From Gnetum montanum (lineage: Eukaryota; Streptophyta; Gnetopsida; Gnetales; Gnetaceae), in assembly GCA_015680685.1 (NCBI GenBank), contig MNCI01009150.1:14741-78740 (forward strand): a stretch of 64,000 nt of DNA, given 5' to 3'. Shown here one piece after another: positions 11,091 to 22,160 of the stretch. Within the stretch, counting starts at the first letter, position 1; each line of letters begins with the position of its first letter. Both the position numbers and the translations under genes were made by a program. The notes under the pieces were generated by a model, which saw nothing but the letters and a program-made list of their open reading frames with translations, ran no database searches and had not been told where the DNA came from.

Positions 11091-12245
11091 GGGGTGTAAC
11101 TTGTCAGTTAACCTTGCTATAAACCTTCAAATCAATTGTACCCTGCCTTGCAAACTGTGCAATTCCTTAAGGTTCATAGGAGGTGCCAAGTTGACGATGG
11201 CTTTAACTTTGTCAGGGTCCACCTGTATTCTAGCCTCCGATATTACAAATCTTAACATGCATCCGATTTTACCCTAAAGACACACTTCTTAGGATTGAGG
11301 CACAAATTATGCATTTGACAACACTTGAAGACTATTCCTAGATTGTGTGGGTGATCAATAGCCTCTTTGGACTTGACCACTATATCATCTATGTAGTCGT
11401 TTAGCATTTCTAGGATGTGGTCACTAAAGATTTAGGTCATGGCTCACTGGTAGGTTTCTTCGGCATTCTTGAGCCTAAAAAGCATCATGGTGTAACAAAA
11501 GGTACCACATGGGATCATGAAGGTTGTTCTTAGCTGATGCTCTAGGTTAATGTGGATTTGGTTGTAGCCAGAGAAACCATCCATGAAGGATAAAATAGCA
11601 TGATCAGCTGTAGTGTTGATGAGTTTATCAATGCTCAAAAGTGGGAAATCATCCTTGATCATTTCTTCGTTTAGATCTTAGAAGCCTATACAGATCTATA
11701 TTCCTCCTGTTTTCTTAGAAACCACAACAATGTTGGACACCCATTTTGAATAATTGACTACACAGATGAAACCAGCTTGGTATAGCTTGGTGATTTCATC
11801 CCTTACAATTAGTGTAATTTATGGCCTTAACTTGCGGGCCTTCTGCTTGACTTCCTTCATGTGTGGGTCTAAGACAATGTTGTGTTGTATCAACCTTGGA
11901 TCCAAACCCGACATGTCGCTATATGACCATGTGAAGACTTTAATGTTGTCTTGAAGAATTTTGGCTACATCTTTGTGTGTGTGTGCATCTAAGAGGGAAC
12001 TAAGTTTTAACATTTTTACTTCCCCTTTTGATTTCGTTATAGGCGTCTCGATGAGAGGGTCCTCAGTTACATCCCTGGCCTCTAAATCTAGAGTTCAGAC
12101 CAAATGCTCAGGCCAGTCTGGGGATGTTTCTAAGGATGCTATGGTACTAGCTATGGTTGACTCCCAGTCGATTAGGTCTGGGTTCAATTGTCTTGTGAGC
12201 TTGCCATGTGGACTTGCTATGGCTAAAGGTGCAGAGAGATCATGA
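11091..12245 (-). pseudogene. Element B reverse transcriptase (broken)
   Basis: Frames 12013-11819 and 11662-11444 read MSGLDPRLIQHNIVLDP, the RT N-terminal lead, then ILSFMDGFSGYNQIHI and CGTFCYTMMLFRLKNAEETYQ, the finger and palm segments. The active site LNDYIDDIVVKS is at about 11365-11400 in minus-strand reading. Several TAG/TAA codons interrupt the frame. The start of the RT exon is set near 12245, just after a CATTCTAG sequence that aligns with TTTTGCAG in E and could be a 3' splice site on this strand. Confidence 0.85.
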
Positions 12246-12419
12246 TAGATTTTCATCCAACCTACTAGAATGAAATGAAAGTCTATTTAGGCAGCACCTA
12301 TTCATGGTAATCATGTACAACAAAAAAAATTTGCATAGCAATAATAATGTGTAATTAGTAAAGTGTGAGACAGATTAAAACTCGCTAGCTCAGAGTTATG
12401 GTAGATCGTTAAGATGCGA

Positions 12420-12770
12420 AGATGCAAAATCGCTAAAGATGCAAAAATGCCAATGTGCAAATGCAAAGCTACTAGTTTAGTATCATTTCAAACTACTCTT
12501 AAGTAAAAATGTAAAACTACTAGTATGCAATACAGAAATTTGCTAGTGTAAAAACATAAAACTGCTAAAAATGTGAAATCGCTATTTTAGTGTCGTTGTG
12601 GACTATAGACGTGTGTAAGATCGAGACTGCTAGTTTAGGGTCTTTTCAGACCGCTAAAGCCAAAGCTATGCCAAGATTGCTAGTTTAAGGTCTTTCCAGA
12701 CCGTTAACTAGAGCAAATTGCTACGCTAGGAACGCTAGTTTAGGGTCTTTTCATACCGGTAATTAAAAAT
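12420..12770. repeat. Mini-hairpin array upstream of the antisense gene
   Basis: About five units contain GCTAGTTTAgGGTC. The clearest stem is GGTC-TTTTCA-GACC at 12639-12652, with GGTC-TTTCCA-GACC near 12688. It lies between the RT coding region and the antisense promoter. E has only one recognisable unit at the matching place, near 42427-42460. Confidence 0.75.
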
Positions 12771-12851
12771 ATACATTTTTTATGCTTTTCGGGAAAGTAA
12801 ACGGTTAGCTCAAGGTGTGAAAAGATCTTTCACCTAGATCTACCTATATTA

Positions 12852-12967
12852 ATTACCAATAGTGCTATGGTGTTGTGCCGAACATGCTACACTGCACGGT
12901 ATACCCCGCATTAAATAGAGAGAGAAAAAAGAAATTTTTCCTTTTCTAGCATTACGGCTATAAATAG
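12852..12967 (+). promoter_or_regulatory. Antisense gene promoter in B (CCAAT, TATA)
   Basis: TATAAATA at 12959-12966 is preceded by an ACCAAT word near 12854 and followed 160 bp later by the ATG at 13120. E has TATAAGTA at 42571-42578, with its ATG 140 bp away. The position is conserved although the surrounding sequence has diverged. Confidence 0.6.
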
Positions 12968-13119
12968 GGATTAAGCCCTAGTAAACTTGTCATCTTCATC
13001 ATAACAGTGCAGAGCCCACATTCAAAACACAAAGAGATTGCAAAGCGTAGGATGATTGTGCTAACAGAGAGCAAGGCGATCTTTTGCATAGTAGCAAGGA
13101 AGAGTCGACAAGCAGAACG

Positions 13120-16100
13120 ATGGCTCCAAAGAAGGAACACACACACTTCGCGCTCGCGAAGGTTGATGAGGTTAAGAAATCCCTAGGGCACGTGACATAG
13201 GCACGTGTTGCGACACGAGAGGAGACACCATTGATCCAATAGGCCGCTATGCTTCCTCTATTTCCTCGTGCTTCTGTTATCATTTTTGTTTCCAACCCCT
13301 ATTTATATGGCTTTATTTTGGATGTCTGTATTTCCTGTCATTGCGTTGTCATTGTTTCAGCCTTTACATCATTATTATTGCTATTTAGGCCATGGCGGAT
13401 GCACAAACACTACGCTATTGTTGCATGCAAGATCACCTAAACTACCACCATTGCAGTTGTCATTACCGTAGAGGTTTGGATGATTTAAGCCTCTTATATT
13501 TCGCGTGGCATAGCATAGAACCCCTAAGAGGGTTTGGCCATGCATGATGTAATAGTGTGACAGGTGTTTCGTCAGGGTGTAGTGTTATCTACTTTTATTA
13601 GCGCTAACCGCTCTGTTGCTATGCCAGATTATCTTTGCTATGCTATTGCTTCAATGTTTTTGCTATGCTATGTATAGGAAGTGGTTTATGTTACGCCATA
13701 TGCTAAAATGCTAGATTTTGTTACATTACGTGTGTGTTGAACTTGAATGTGATGCTAATGTTTGTTGTTGTGTTGTGTAGGATAGCACTCAGGCCAATTC
13801 TAATTGTCCTGGACATTGCAGGGGTCCTGTGCTACATGAACAAACCCATAGCCAATGTTCCTCCTCCCCACGCACGTTTGGGAGATCAGGCGGTCTAGTT
13901 CAGGATAGGAGCACAGAAGTTCCTATAATTCCTCCTCCAATGCTTCAATGTGATCATTTGGTCATACTTAAAGGAGGAGATAGCAACCATCATACTAGAA
14001 ACCTTGTTTCCTAGGGCAACCCAGGGCATTCTGAGGTATTTTAGAGGTGGGATAGTAGGTAGCGGGTAGGGAGAGGGATCCAGCCCATGCCGTCAAGGTT
14101 TGAGGCATTTGGCTTGGATCTGGGAGATTCCTGAGTACAACTACTACTATCTTTACAACACATTGTTTATTGCACGTCATATGGGAACATGCTTCCAAAA
14201 CCCACCAAGAACCATCTACTATGTTGGTAGGTGAGTTATGTAGCACCATTTCTACTATACTATGCTATAGTCGCTATGCTCGGTCAGATGTTGATGACGT
14301 GTTTTTGTTACCAGGTTTTTAATCAATGACCAGGGCCTTCATGGCAATAAGGATACCTTGGACACAGAGGATATGGCCCTACAGGAATTCTGTTCTACTG
14401 AGAACATCCATGTAGGTGTTATATGTCAATGCGGGGGCGAGTACCCCACCGATCTAGGATAATATCCCATCCTCTACAATAGGTGTAAGGAGTCTAGTTA
14501 GTTGGATGAGGGATGGGCACCCTTCAAACCAATTCCCATGGAAGATGTTTTGGTCATTCTCCCACAATTTCCATTTCTGTATAAACCTAGTAGGCTAAGT
14601 AGTAGGTGCAACATGCTGAAGTGTCTTTGCTATTTTCTTATGCTAAACCTGGTTCTTATGCTAGTCGTTTCTATGCAAACTATTGCAAGGGCAAAGAAGC
14701 CCCAGGAGGTGATGGTGATAACTACCGAGAATCAGGGGGCAAACATCTACTTCAAATACAAAGAAGTAGCTACGAGCCAGCGTTGGATATATAGTGAAGC
14801 CTCAGATTCCTTAGTCAAGAATCTTTGAAATGCTAGGCTACTATATTTGTTCCTAACCCTGAACCCAAATGTTCTTGCAATTGAGATGCTCTCCCTGGTG
14901 GACTCCTTTTCTGACAAGGTAAACTACTTTTGCACACACATTCACAGTTTGCGGGTGGTCATTGACATCAATGATCAACTATTTGTAGACCTTTTCAGTG
15001 TCCCTGCCAATGGAGTCCTTATAGGGTCAAAGTCTAAGAAGGAGTTAACCCTTCAGAAGGATGACATCGTGGAGTCAATAGGGATTCCTAAAAAGTAGAG
15101 GGGGATCCCTATGGATAAGGTCAAGGTAGGACCTGCTAGAAAAGTTTACCTCATCTTCCGTTCTCACATCTTTCCCCAGCTACTTTCCCAAAGGAAGGTC
15201 CTTGGGATTGAGCAAGCCTAGGTAATGTGCAAGGTTATGGAGGAGGGGGCTTGCTACAAATAGGCTAGGTTTCTATGTACAAGCTTGTAGGCTAAAATCG
15301 TGGGGCTCCATAAGAAGCAAGAGTCTCGTTCCAACATTCATTATGCCTTTTACATAGCCTACCTGCGGCATTTCGTGGAGTATCTAGTGGTCCACGAGAA
15401 AGGGGTCTGGGTATTTCAAAATCACAACCAGATTTCCAAACTATGGATCTTCCAAGTCCTCTGGACCATCCTAGCCGAAGATTCCCCAAAAATAATTGGG
15501 GAGTCATTCTCTGTGATGACTAAGGATCAGGTAGCTCATATCTTTTATGGCTAGGACAGTGTAGGAGAGACACCCCTTGCTGATGCTAGTAGCATATCAC
15601 AAGGGAAGTGTCGCATTTCCGAAACTGTGGCCACTAACTTGCAGTGAAAGAGGCCTGCTTAAACTAATGGAACCCTTCGTGCAGAGGAAGAGGAGGGGCA
15701 ATGACTACGGTTTAAACTGTAGAGGATGCAACCCCCCATTGGTAAAAAAAATTTTCATGTTCATTTTTTCACCTACTTTATTAATGCCTACTACATTGTG
15801 CTATGCTAGATAGCGTAGCACCTACTTTATGCCAACCTTTTTTGAGTTAACGCAAACATGTTTTAGCTGCTAGAAGAAGAAGAGCAAGAAGAAGAAGGTG
15901 ATGAAGAGGTGTCGACCCGAAGAATGGGGACAACGAATAAAGACATAGAGGCCCCAATCTCAAAAGAAAGGGCCTTGGTCGAGAGGAAAGGAGCTCCTAC
16001 CGCTAAGACAGGGGCTCTTATCATTAGATAGAATCCTCCTATTAACAAGGATGACATTTTTGGAGACAAAGAGGAGTCTCCCATGAATAAAAAGGATGTT

Positions 16101-17569
16101 GGTTCCTTAAAAAGAAAAGAATTAGCAAATGAAGATGGGGCCCACCAAGACCTAGGAGGGACTTCTACTAAGGCCACCACCATCGTTTTGCATCAGCAGG
16201 AAGAGGAACTGCAACTAGATGCTGGTGAGTTTGGCAACGCATCTGCTTTGTCATAGCTCATTTTAGTCATTGCTAACTCATTTAATTGCATGATAGACAC
16301 TACTGCTAAATTTTTAGGACCATCTCTAATCATTATGGAATCATGGGCAGAGACCCTTGATAAGTTTACATTTATGTAGGGGATCATTGATGACATGGTT
16401 AGCCTTCTTCAACAAATTGATCTTGATGTGGGTAAGTAGTAGTGTTAGATTGCTCTCATGCTGCTATGTTAGAGTTTTGAGTTGTTGACCTTACTACGCT
16501 ATACACTAATGTAACTAATGTGCTCTTGATGTTGTGATAGCCTCTTGACTAAAATGGGATCCAACATGGCCTTTGAAGGTTCGTTTCGTGCCTAAATTCT
16601 CACCCGAAGTGACCGAGGTGCCCCATTGTGCATACGACAAGGTTAGCAAATATGCTTTGCACTCGGCCCGCTCCTTGTGGGAGTACAAGTGCATCAATGA
16701 AGACTTATGAAAATGGGTCCAAAAGGCTAAGAGAGAGAAGGCTGAGTTGAACGTCAAGGTGGGAGACCTCAAGTCGAGGAATGAATTCCTCATAGCCCGC
16801 AATACCAATAACGAGGACTGGCACATGGCTGTGATAGATTATGCTAGATTTTAGACATTCATGCGGTAGAACAATGAAGCCACCTGTGAAATAATAGAAC
16901 AACGAATGCAAATGGACTTGTTGGTCTAAAAGTGTCAGTATTGGAAGGATTTCAATGCCAGGGATTATGAATGGGGGCAATCCCAAAATAACCATAAACA
17001 TATGTATAAACTCGACTGTGCCTCCTATCGTAGATTGTGTAGGGATGCTTCTATGAAAGCGTTTACCTATAAGGAATTTGTAGATGCCATATGCATTTTT
17101 GAAGCCTATGATAAGTTCAAAAAGTAGGTAAAGGTTATGGAATCTCCTGAATGGAAAGTGAACCTTCCCACAGATGAGATCGCAACCGCCTCCTTTTCTC
17201 TAGGACTGCCACGATGGACAACCATCGAAAAGGAGAAGGCTACAACAGATGCTAAACCTAGCATTAGATATTGAGTGGACATAATGGAAGAGGAGGTCTT
17301 GCACCATCTTGGGCACGGTTTAGATTGGATACCCTTCAAGATGAATGCAAATCCTTCTCAGGTTAGTCGCTTTCTACTATCTTAATGCTTGTGCTCTATT
17401 GCAACTTGTGTGTGTTTCCCTAACCAACTACTTCATTCCTACGCTGCAAGTTCCAGATGAGGGCACAAGGCTTGCAACGGGAAGGAGTGAAGAGGCAGAA
17501 AGGGACAGTGCAATGGAAGGTGATGCAGAAGAGAATGAAGAAGATGATGTGGGCAGAGACAACCCATGA
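13120..17569 (+). pseudogene. Antisense eight-exon gene of element B (decayed copy)
   Basis: The gene runs opposite to gag-pol between protease and RT. Exons predicted from splice signals and alignment to E are 13120-13243, 13822-14230, 14315 to about 14595, about 14640-15741, 15867-16224, 16318-16431, 16541-17361 and 17451-17569. Donors include GTGAGT (14231, 16225), GTAAGT (16432) and GTTAGT (17362). Exon 1 encodes a basic start, MAPKKEHTHFALAKVDEV. Exon 2 ends WIWE, YNTLF, FQNPPRTIYYVG and joins to RFLINDQGL. Exon 4 has MLSLVDSFSDKVNYFCTHIH and DINDQLFVDLFSVP. Exon 7 has LHSARSLWEYKCINEDL and a KR-rich coiled-coil-like stretch. Exon 8 is acidic and ends DDVGRDNP. Stops break exons 1, 3, 4 and 7. 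I do not recognise the family. It could be a captured host gene or an element gene for regulation. It is not a separate insertion, because E carries it at the same place. Confidence 0.75.
15798..15822. repeat. Inverted GTGCTATGCTA word in antisense intron 4
   Basis: GTGCTATGCTA and TAGCGTAGCAC pair around a two-base loop, with one G-T style mismatch. The word is the same as those crowding the LTRs. Further GCTATGC words occur in intron 1 at about 13616-13680 and intron 2 near 14255-14277. Confidence 0.6.
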
Positions 17570-17727
17570 CAACATGGGATTTTTTGTTTGGATTCTTGAA
17601 TTTTGTAAAAAACATTTTTTGCAAACATTGCTTTAAAAGGAAGAAGCTTTGAGTAAAAAGGAGAATCAATTCTATGCTAATTTATGCATTGTGTACATGC
17701 TAAATGTCATGCAAAACTTTCACTCTT

Positions 17728-17833
17728 TTGTGCTAGTTTTAGGCCATTTCGGGCCATAGCGTGTTTCATAGTTTTAGGACATTTCTTTCCATAACGTATT
17801 AAAGGGAACATAGTTTTAGGCCATTTCAGGCTA
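17728..17833. repeat. Mini-hairpin array downstream of the antisense gene
   Basis: Three units contain TAGTTTTAGG. The first stem is GGCC-ATTTCG-GGCC near 17741-17754, and the third is GGCC-ATTTCA-GGCT. It lies between the stop of the antisense gene and the protease end, matching the larger array in E at 46730-46925. Confidence 0.75.
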
Positions 17834-17939
17834 TAGTGATTTAAGGGAAAATGCAACAAGAGAAAGTGATACTTAGTATAGATGTATATGTGTGAAAAAT
17901 AAGAAAAGAGGTAAATGCACAAAGGATGGCTACTAGGCA

Positions 17940-18535
17940 AAGTGCTTTGCCAAGGACTTCATCATCATCATTGCCTTCCACTTGGAAGGGCAACTCTATC
18001 CATGTGCTTTCATCTTGAGAATCGGCTTGCTGAGCCGACTCCTCCACTGGATGGTTAGTGTGCATAGGGGAAGGCACTTCATTCTTAGAGGTTATAACCT
18101 CTGAGCCTTGCTCCATGCCTACATTTTTAATTTCTTGTGTCACCACTTCATCACCATGGATCATCACCTCCCTGCTTGCGTAAGGCAAATGGATCTCCTG
18201 GTGTATAGGTGAGGAGACGACCCTAAGTTGTGCTAACCATGACCTCCCCAGGATCAGGTTAAACCTGGGCATTTCCTCAACCATGATAAACATTGCTTTT
18301 GTGGGGAACTGGTCCCCTACCATAAAGTCTATGTGGACTGTGCCCTTCACCAGGACGTGTACCCCGTTGAATGACTTCAAGCATGACATGGTTGTGGCTT
18401 TGATCTGGTCAACCAATCCCAACTTGTCCACAATAGGGAAGGGGATGACATTTGTGGTAGCCCCATCATCAATGTGTACCCTTTAGATCTGGTATTGGCC
18501 AACCCAAATTGTGATGAATAGGGGTGCCATAGTCA
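17940..18535 (-). pseudogene. Element B retropepsin-like protease
   Basis: On the minus strand VHIDDGATTNVIPF at about 18430-18480 carries the aspartic protease active site in the form DDGAT instead of the usual DSG/DTG, and E has DDGTT. Downstream are VHIDFMVGDQFPTKAMFI and MPRFNLILGRSWLAQLR, the conserved ILGR second motif. The frame continues through a charged tail, STWIELPFQVEGNDDDEV. The enzyme would cleave the Gag-Pol polyprotein. A stop separates the active site from the 196-codon frame that holds the ILGR motif. Confidence 0.8.
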
Positions 18536-21500
18536 CCTAACCCTTTTCGGGATCATCCCTAATAGAGTTGTCATAGAAAGTCAATTGAGACAGCTCTGGC
18601 TCTGCAGGGGGAGAAGGAAGCATGACCAAATGGATTACTTCCTCTTCTACTGGCATGTCCTTGTTGAGTAGAATCACCGCCAACATGCAGATCAAAGCCT
18701 CACAATGTGGGGCAGATGTCATGATTAGGTTGTACAAGCTCAGTGTAGTGTTTTTTGTCTTAGAGCTTGTTTGACTTGAGAGAGGACATCTAGAAGGTCT
18801 TGGCTATCCCACTATTTACCGCCTTTCTCCTCTTCTATTCATCCTAGGAGACGAATTTCCTGAGGAGGGGTGGTTTTGGATCTGAGTTCAGATCCTTTTT
18901 GACAGGGCAACATAGACTACTTGGTTGTAGCTATGTCCCTCTTTGGTGACGAGGGCGTAGATGCAGGGGGTAAAGATGTAGGCTTGGAAGTACATGGGAC
19001 GGTACTTCCCTTCGATGTCTCACCTGTGAAATGTACTTCTTATTTCTTAGGATGGGAAGACTATGTGATTGTCTTACACGAGATGGGGGCTGCTGAAGGA
19101 GTTGACCCCCTAATGATGAATGAAGCTAATGGTGTTAACAAAGCAGGGTAGTGTGTTTTTGCTAATAGCTAGCATGGGGATGGATGCTCGAGGAGGGACT
19201 CTCAAAAAAAATGGTTGTTGTGAGCCTCGGTCGGCTTCTGGTGGTGTTGGTGTATTATGCTGAGGCACATGAACCACGAACGGTTGTTGGGATGACCTAG
19301 GATCACTGTCAATACCGATGGCATTGATGACATAACTGACATTATTGGCATTGAGGGGGTCTGTGTAGACATGTATAGATTGGTTGTCAGGGCATACTTG
19401 GTTGCTTTCATCCAACACCAGTTTTCCCTAATTGATCAATCTTTAGATGTCATCCTACAATGCCAGACAATAATTTGTGTTGTCACCACACTATTGGTGA
19501 TAGTCACAAAACCTCTCCAGCTTGAAACCCTTAGGAACTGGGGGCTCATTGGGCAAGGCCAAAGAAGGGCTTCTAAGGAGCTTGCAATAGCGTTGGTATC
19601 TTCTGATTCCCTCTTCCGACATCTCCTTATGCTAGATGTACGTCACTGCCAGTAGCTACTTTAGAAGATCTAAAGGCTTAAGGGGAAGCGGGGTGTACTT
19701 TGAATGCTCTTTATGCTTGAAGTTTGGTTTGGGTTATGTAGATGTCTCAGATGTGAGTATGGCAAGTTGCAATGCATGGTCCTACTTGGGCACGGGATTA
19801 GATGCAGGTGTGGCCTATTTCTTGCTGCTCTTGTTACCATTGTTACTAGGTTTGGGTTTGCATTCACTTGCCACAGTGGCCACTGTGGTAGTTGCAACCT
19901 TATCCTTATCCTTCTTTGCGAAGGTGTTCTTGTAGGCAACATAGGATGGGTCTTTTCTTACCTCAACCTCATCCTGTATGCTCTTAGTCTGAGTGGAGGC
20001 CTAACTAAGAGTGCAAGGAGTTAATACAGTTTAGACTTGATGAAGTCATTTACTACGCCCTTAAAGATGGTCAAAAAATGGGCCTCCATAATGGGCTCGT
20101 GGATTTCATTAAGGTTTGAGCTCCAATGCTGGATGAACTTTTAGACCAACTCTAGAGGTTCTTGCTTCATGATTATCAACTGATCCAGTGTGATTTTTGG
20201 CTTCAAGTTATACTTGAAGCACATCACAAACTGGGTCAAAAGCTCTTCCAAAGTTGAAATAGATGAGCGTGGTAGCACATGGTACCAATCTAAAGCCCTT
20301 CCAGTTAGGGACATAGAAAATATACAAATAATCATGTGTGACCATTGTTGCAAAAAAAGGGATTCAGACCTAAAGGTAACAAGATGGGCATTGGGATCCC
20401 CCTCCCCATTATATTTCATGAAGTGGGGGAGGGACATCCCTGGAGGCAGCACCAGTGCAGGTATGACAAGGCTGATGGGATCATCCTGGTAAAAGTCCAT
20501 GACTTGTACTGTGTTAGACCCAATAGCCTTAAGATATTTTATCTCTTTAGTAAGGATTTGGATATGCTAGAACACTTGGTCCAAACCCTGGGACAACACG
20601 GATGGCTGGGGAACTATCGAGGCAACTCCCATCTATGGGGTGGCGGAGGCAACAGCGTGATCCATCGGCGGTACCATCAAGGTGGCCATAGAGGATGATG
20701 CTACCTACATTATCCACCACCTGGTAGGTGGTGTTGTTAGGGTAGTAATCATGGGTTGGGCTGTGGGATAGGTTATTTGCATAGCCAACAGGACAGACCA
20801 TAGTCCCATGCTGGCTTGTACTATTTGTGAGATTTGGTGGGTCTATTGGCGAATGTTGTGAGACATCTGTGATGGTAGCATAGCAAGGGGAGTAGTGAAT
20901 GGGATCCACCACATAGATGGACCTACACCCGTTGCCAGTGGTAGGATAGGTGTAAATGCTTAAATGGAAGCGAAAGTAGTGTACAGCTACAAAGTTGGTA
21001 CAGTGTGCACATGTGGAAGTGTAGCCATGATTAGCATGTGATGCGATACAAGAATGGACTGCTAAACAGTTTGCAAAGGAATAGTGGCTGCAAATGAAAT
21101 GGGAAAAATAGGCAAAAAAGGGCATTAATATGCTGAGGGGTTGACATTGCTAGCCATTGTAGACATAATTATGGGTTGTGAAGGCATAGGCATGATTACG
21201 AAGGAAGTGGCAGTAGGCAATGGGTGGGTCCAAACGGATTGGGTAGGAGGGACAGTAACGGGGTTGGTTTGACCTTCCTTGTTAGATTGGGGATTGAGTT
21301 TGTTTTTTCCTTCTTGGAAGGCATCATCACGGTTAGACGTTGTGTCCTACTATTCCCTAAGTCTAGCCAACTAAATTAGTTGGTCTATATGCCACTAATT
21401 CATCTACATTAATAGGATGGAAGCACTAGGAGTGGGAACAAATTCCTTCCAGTCATAGTAAGCGAACTCAAAGCTATGTTTGTTTTTGAATTCGTGCACA

Positions 21501-21709
21501 TCCAAGGGAAGATTTTCCTACACCTTTGCACAGATGAAGTTATAATGCTCATGTTGCTAGGCCAAGCCCTTAGGACACAGGTTTTGGATCTAGAAAGATC
21601 AACATGATTCTAGCACCAGGCCGAATGATTGTTTGGCACCTGTGATGCATTGAACCATGAAAGGAACCTCAACGTTGAAGGTGTTAGCAACGATGCTCGA
21701 GGAAGACAT
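18536..21709 (-). pseudogene. gag: Element B gag (broken)
   Basis: The likely start is the ATG at 21707-21709, where MSSSSIVANTFNVEVPF is read. The capsid core is in 20500-20141: LPHFMKYNGEGDPNAHLVTF, then MSLTGRALDWYHVLP and LLTQFVMCFKYN. A knuckle-like ERFCDYHQxCGDNTNYC lies at about 19430-19490. A linker between 20550 and 21125 is open in a different frame, so at least one frameshift or ambiguity exists there. The sequence from 18540 to about 19400 is a poorly conserved spacer leading to protease. Homology with the gag of E (48400-50927) is clear throughout. Gag would make the particle that packages the RNA. Confidence 0.8.
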
Positions 21710-22137
21710 TGTTAGGCTAAATAGTTTTGCAAATGGGAAAAAAGAAATGAAATTGGAAAGCTAAATAGTTTTGCAAATGAGAAGAGCCAAGAAATTGGAA
21801 AGCAATAAAAAAGGTTTTATATCTTGAAGGGTTCCTGAGGAACTATCGAAGAGACCAATCTATACCACATGATGCGTAAACAACTACAAAAGGATGTCAC
21901 ATTTACACTAGTGCACGAAAGGGTATAGAGCGTGTGCAAGACTACTGTAAGATAGACAAGTAAACTGGCGATCAAAGGCTTTATGTCTTGTAGGGTTCTT
22001 GAAGAACTGTCGAGGAAACCAATCTACACTACATGATGCATAAATAATCAGAGATGGGTGTCAATTTTATGCTAATGCATATCAAGGTGTAGAAGGCTTA
22101 TAGGACTATCATTACATGCAGAAAGGGCACCAAAAGG

Positions 22138-22154
22138 CCCTCGTTCTAGCATCA
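22138..22154 (-). promoter_or_regulatory. Element B primer-binding site
   Basis: On the minus strand TGATGCTAGAACGAGGG begins six bases inside the LTR. E has TGGCACTAGAAGGAGGG. The family form resembles the TGGCGCTAGAAGGAGGG-type sites of Tat-lineage elements. I cannot name the tRNA with confidence. Confidence 0.65.
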
Positions 22155-22160
22155 GAAAAT

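Noticed and set aside
13120-17569. Antisense gene as an independent nested transposon
   Set aside because: No terminal repeats or target duplication border it, and the same gene lies at the same point in E. It is therefore part of the family's structure.
19636-20024. Overlapping hydrophobic plus-strand frames of about 100 codons
   Set aside because: They are the complement of the basic Lys/Ala-rich part of gag, which gives Leu-rich shadows. They are not membrane proteins.
20547-21125. 192-codon open minus-strand frame inside B, rich in Ser, His and Tyr
   Set aside because: It lies in the gag spacer, in a different frame from the capsid core. The only match in E is a short out-of-frame phrase (SVLAYPNPY against SVLTYSEPY) produced by the overlapping gag codons. 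I read it as a shadow or frameshifted gag, not a separate gene.
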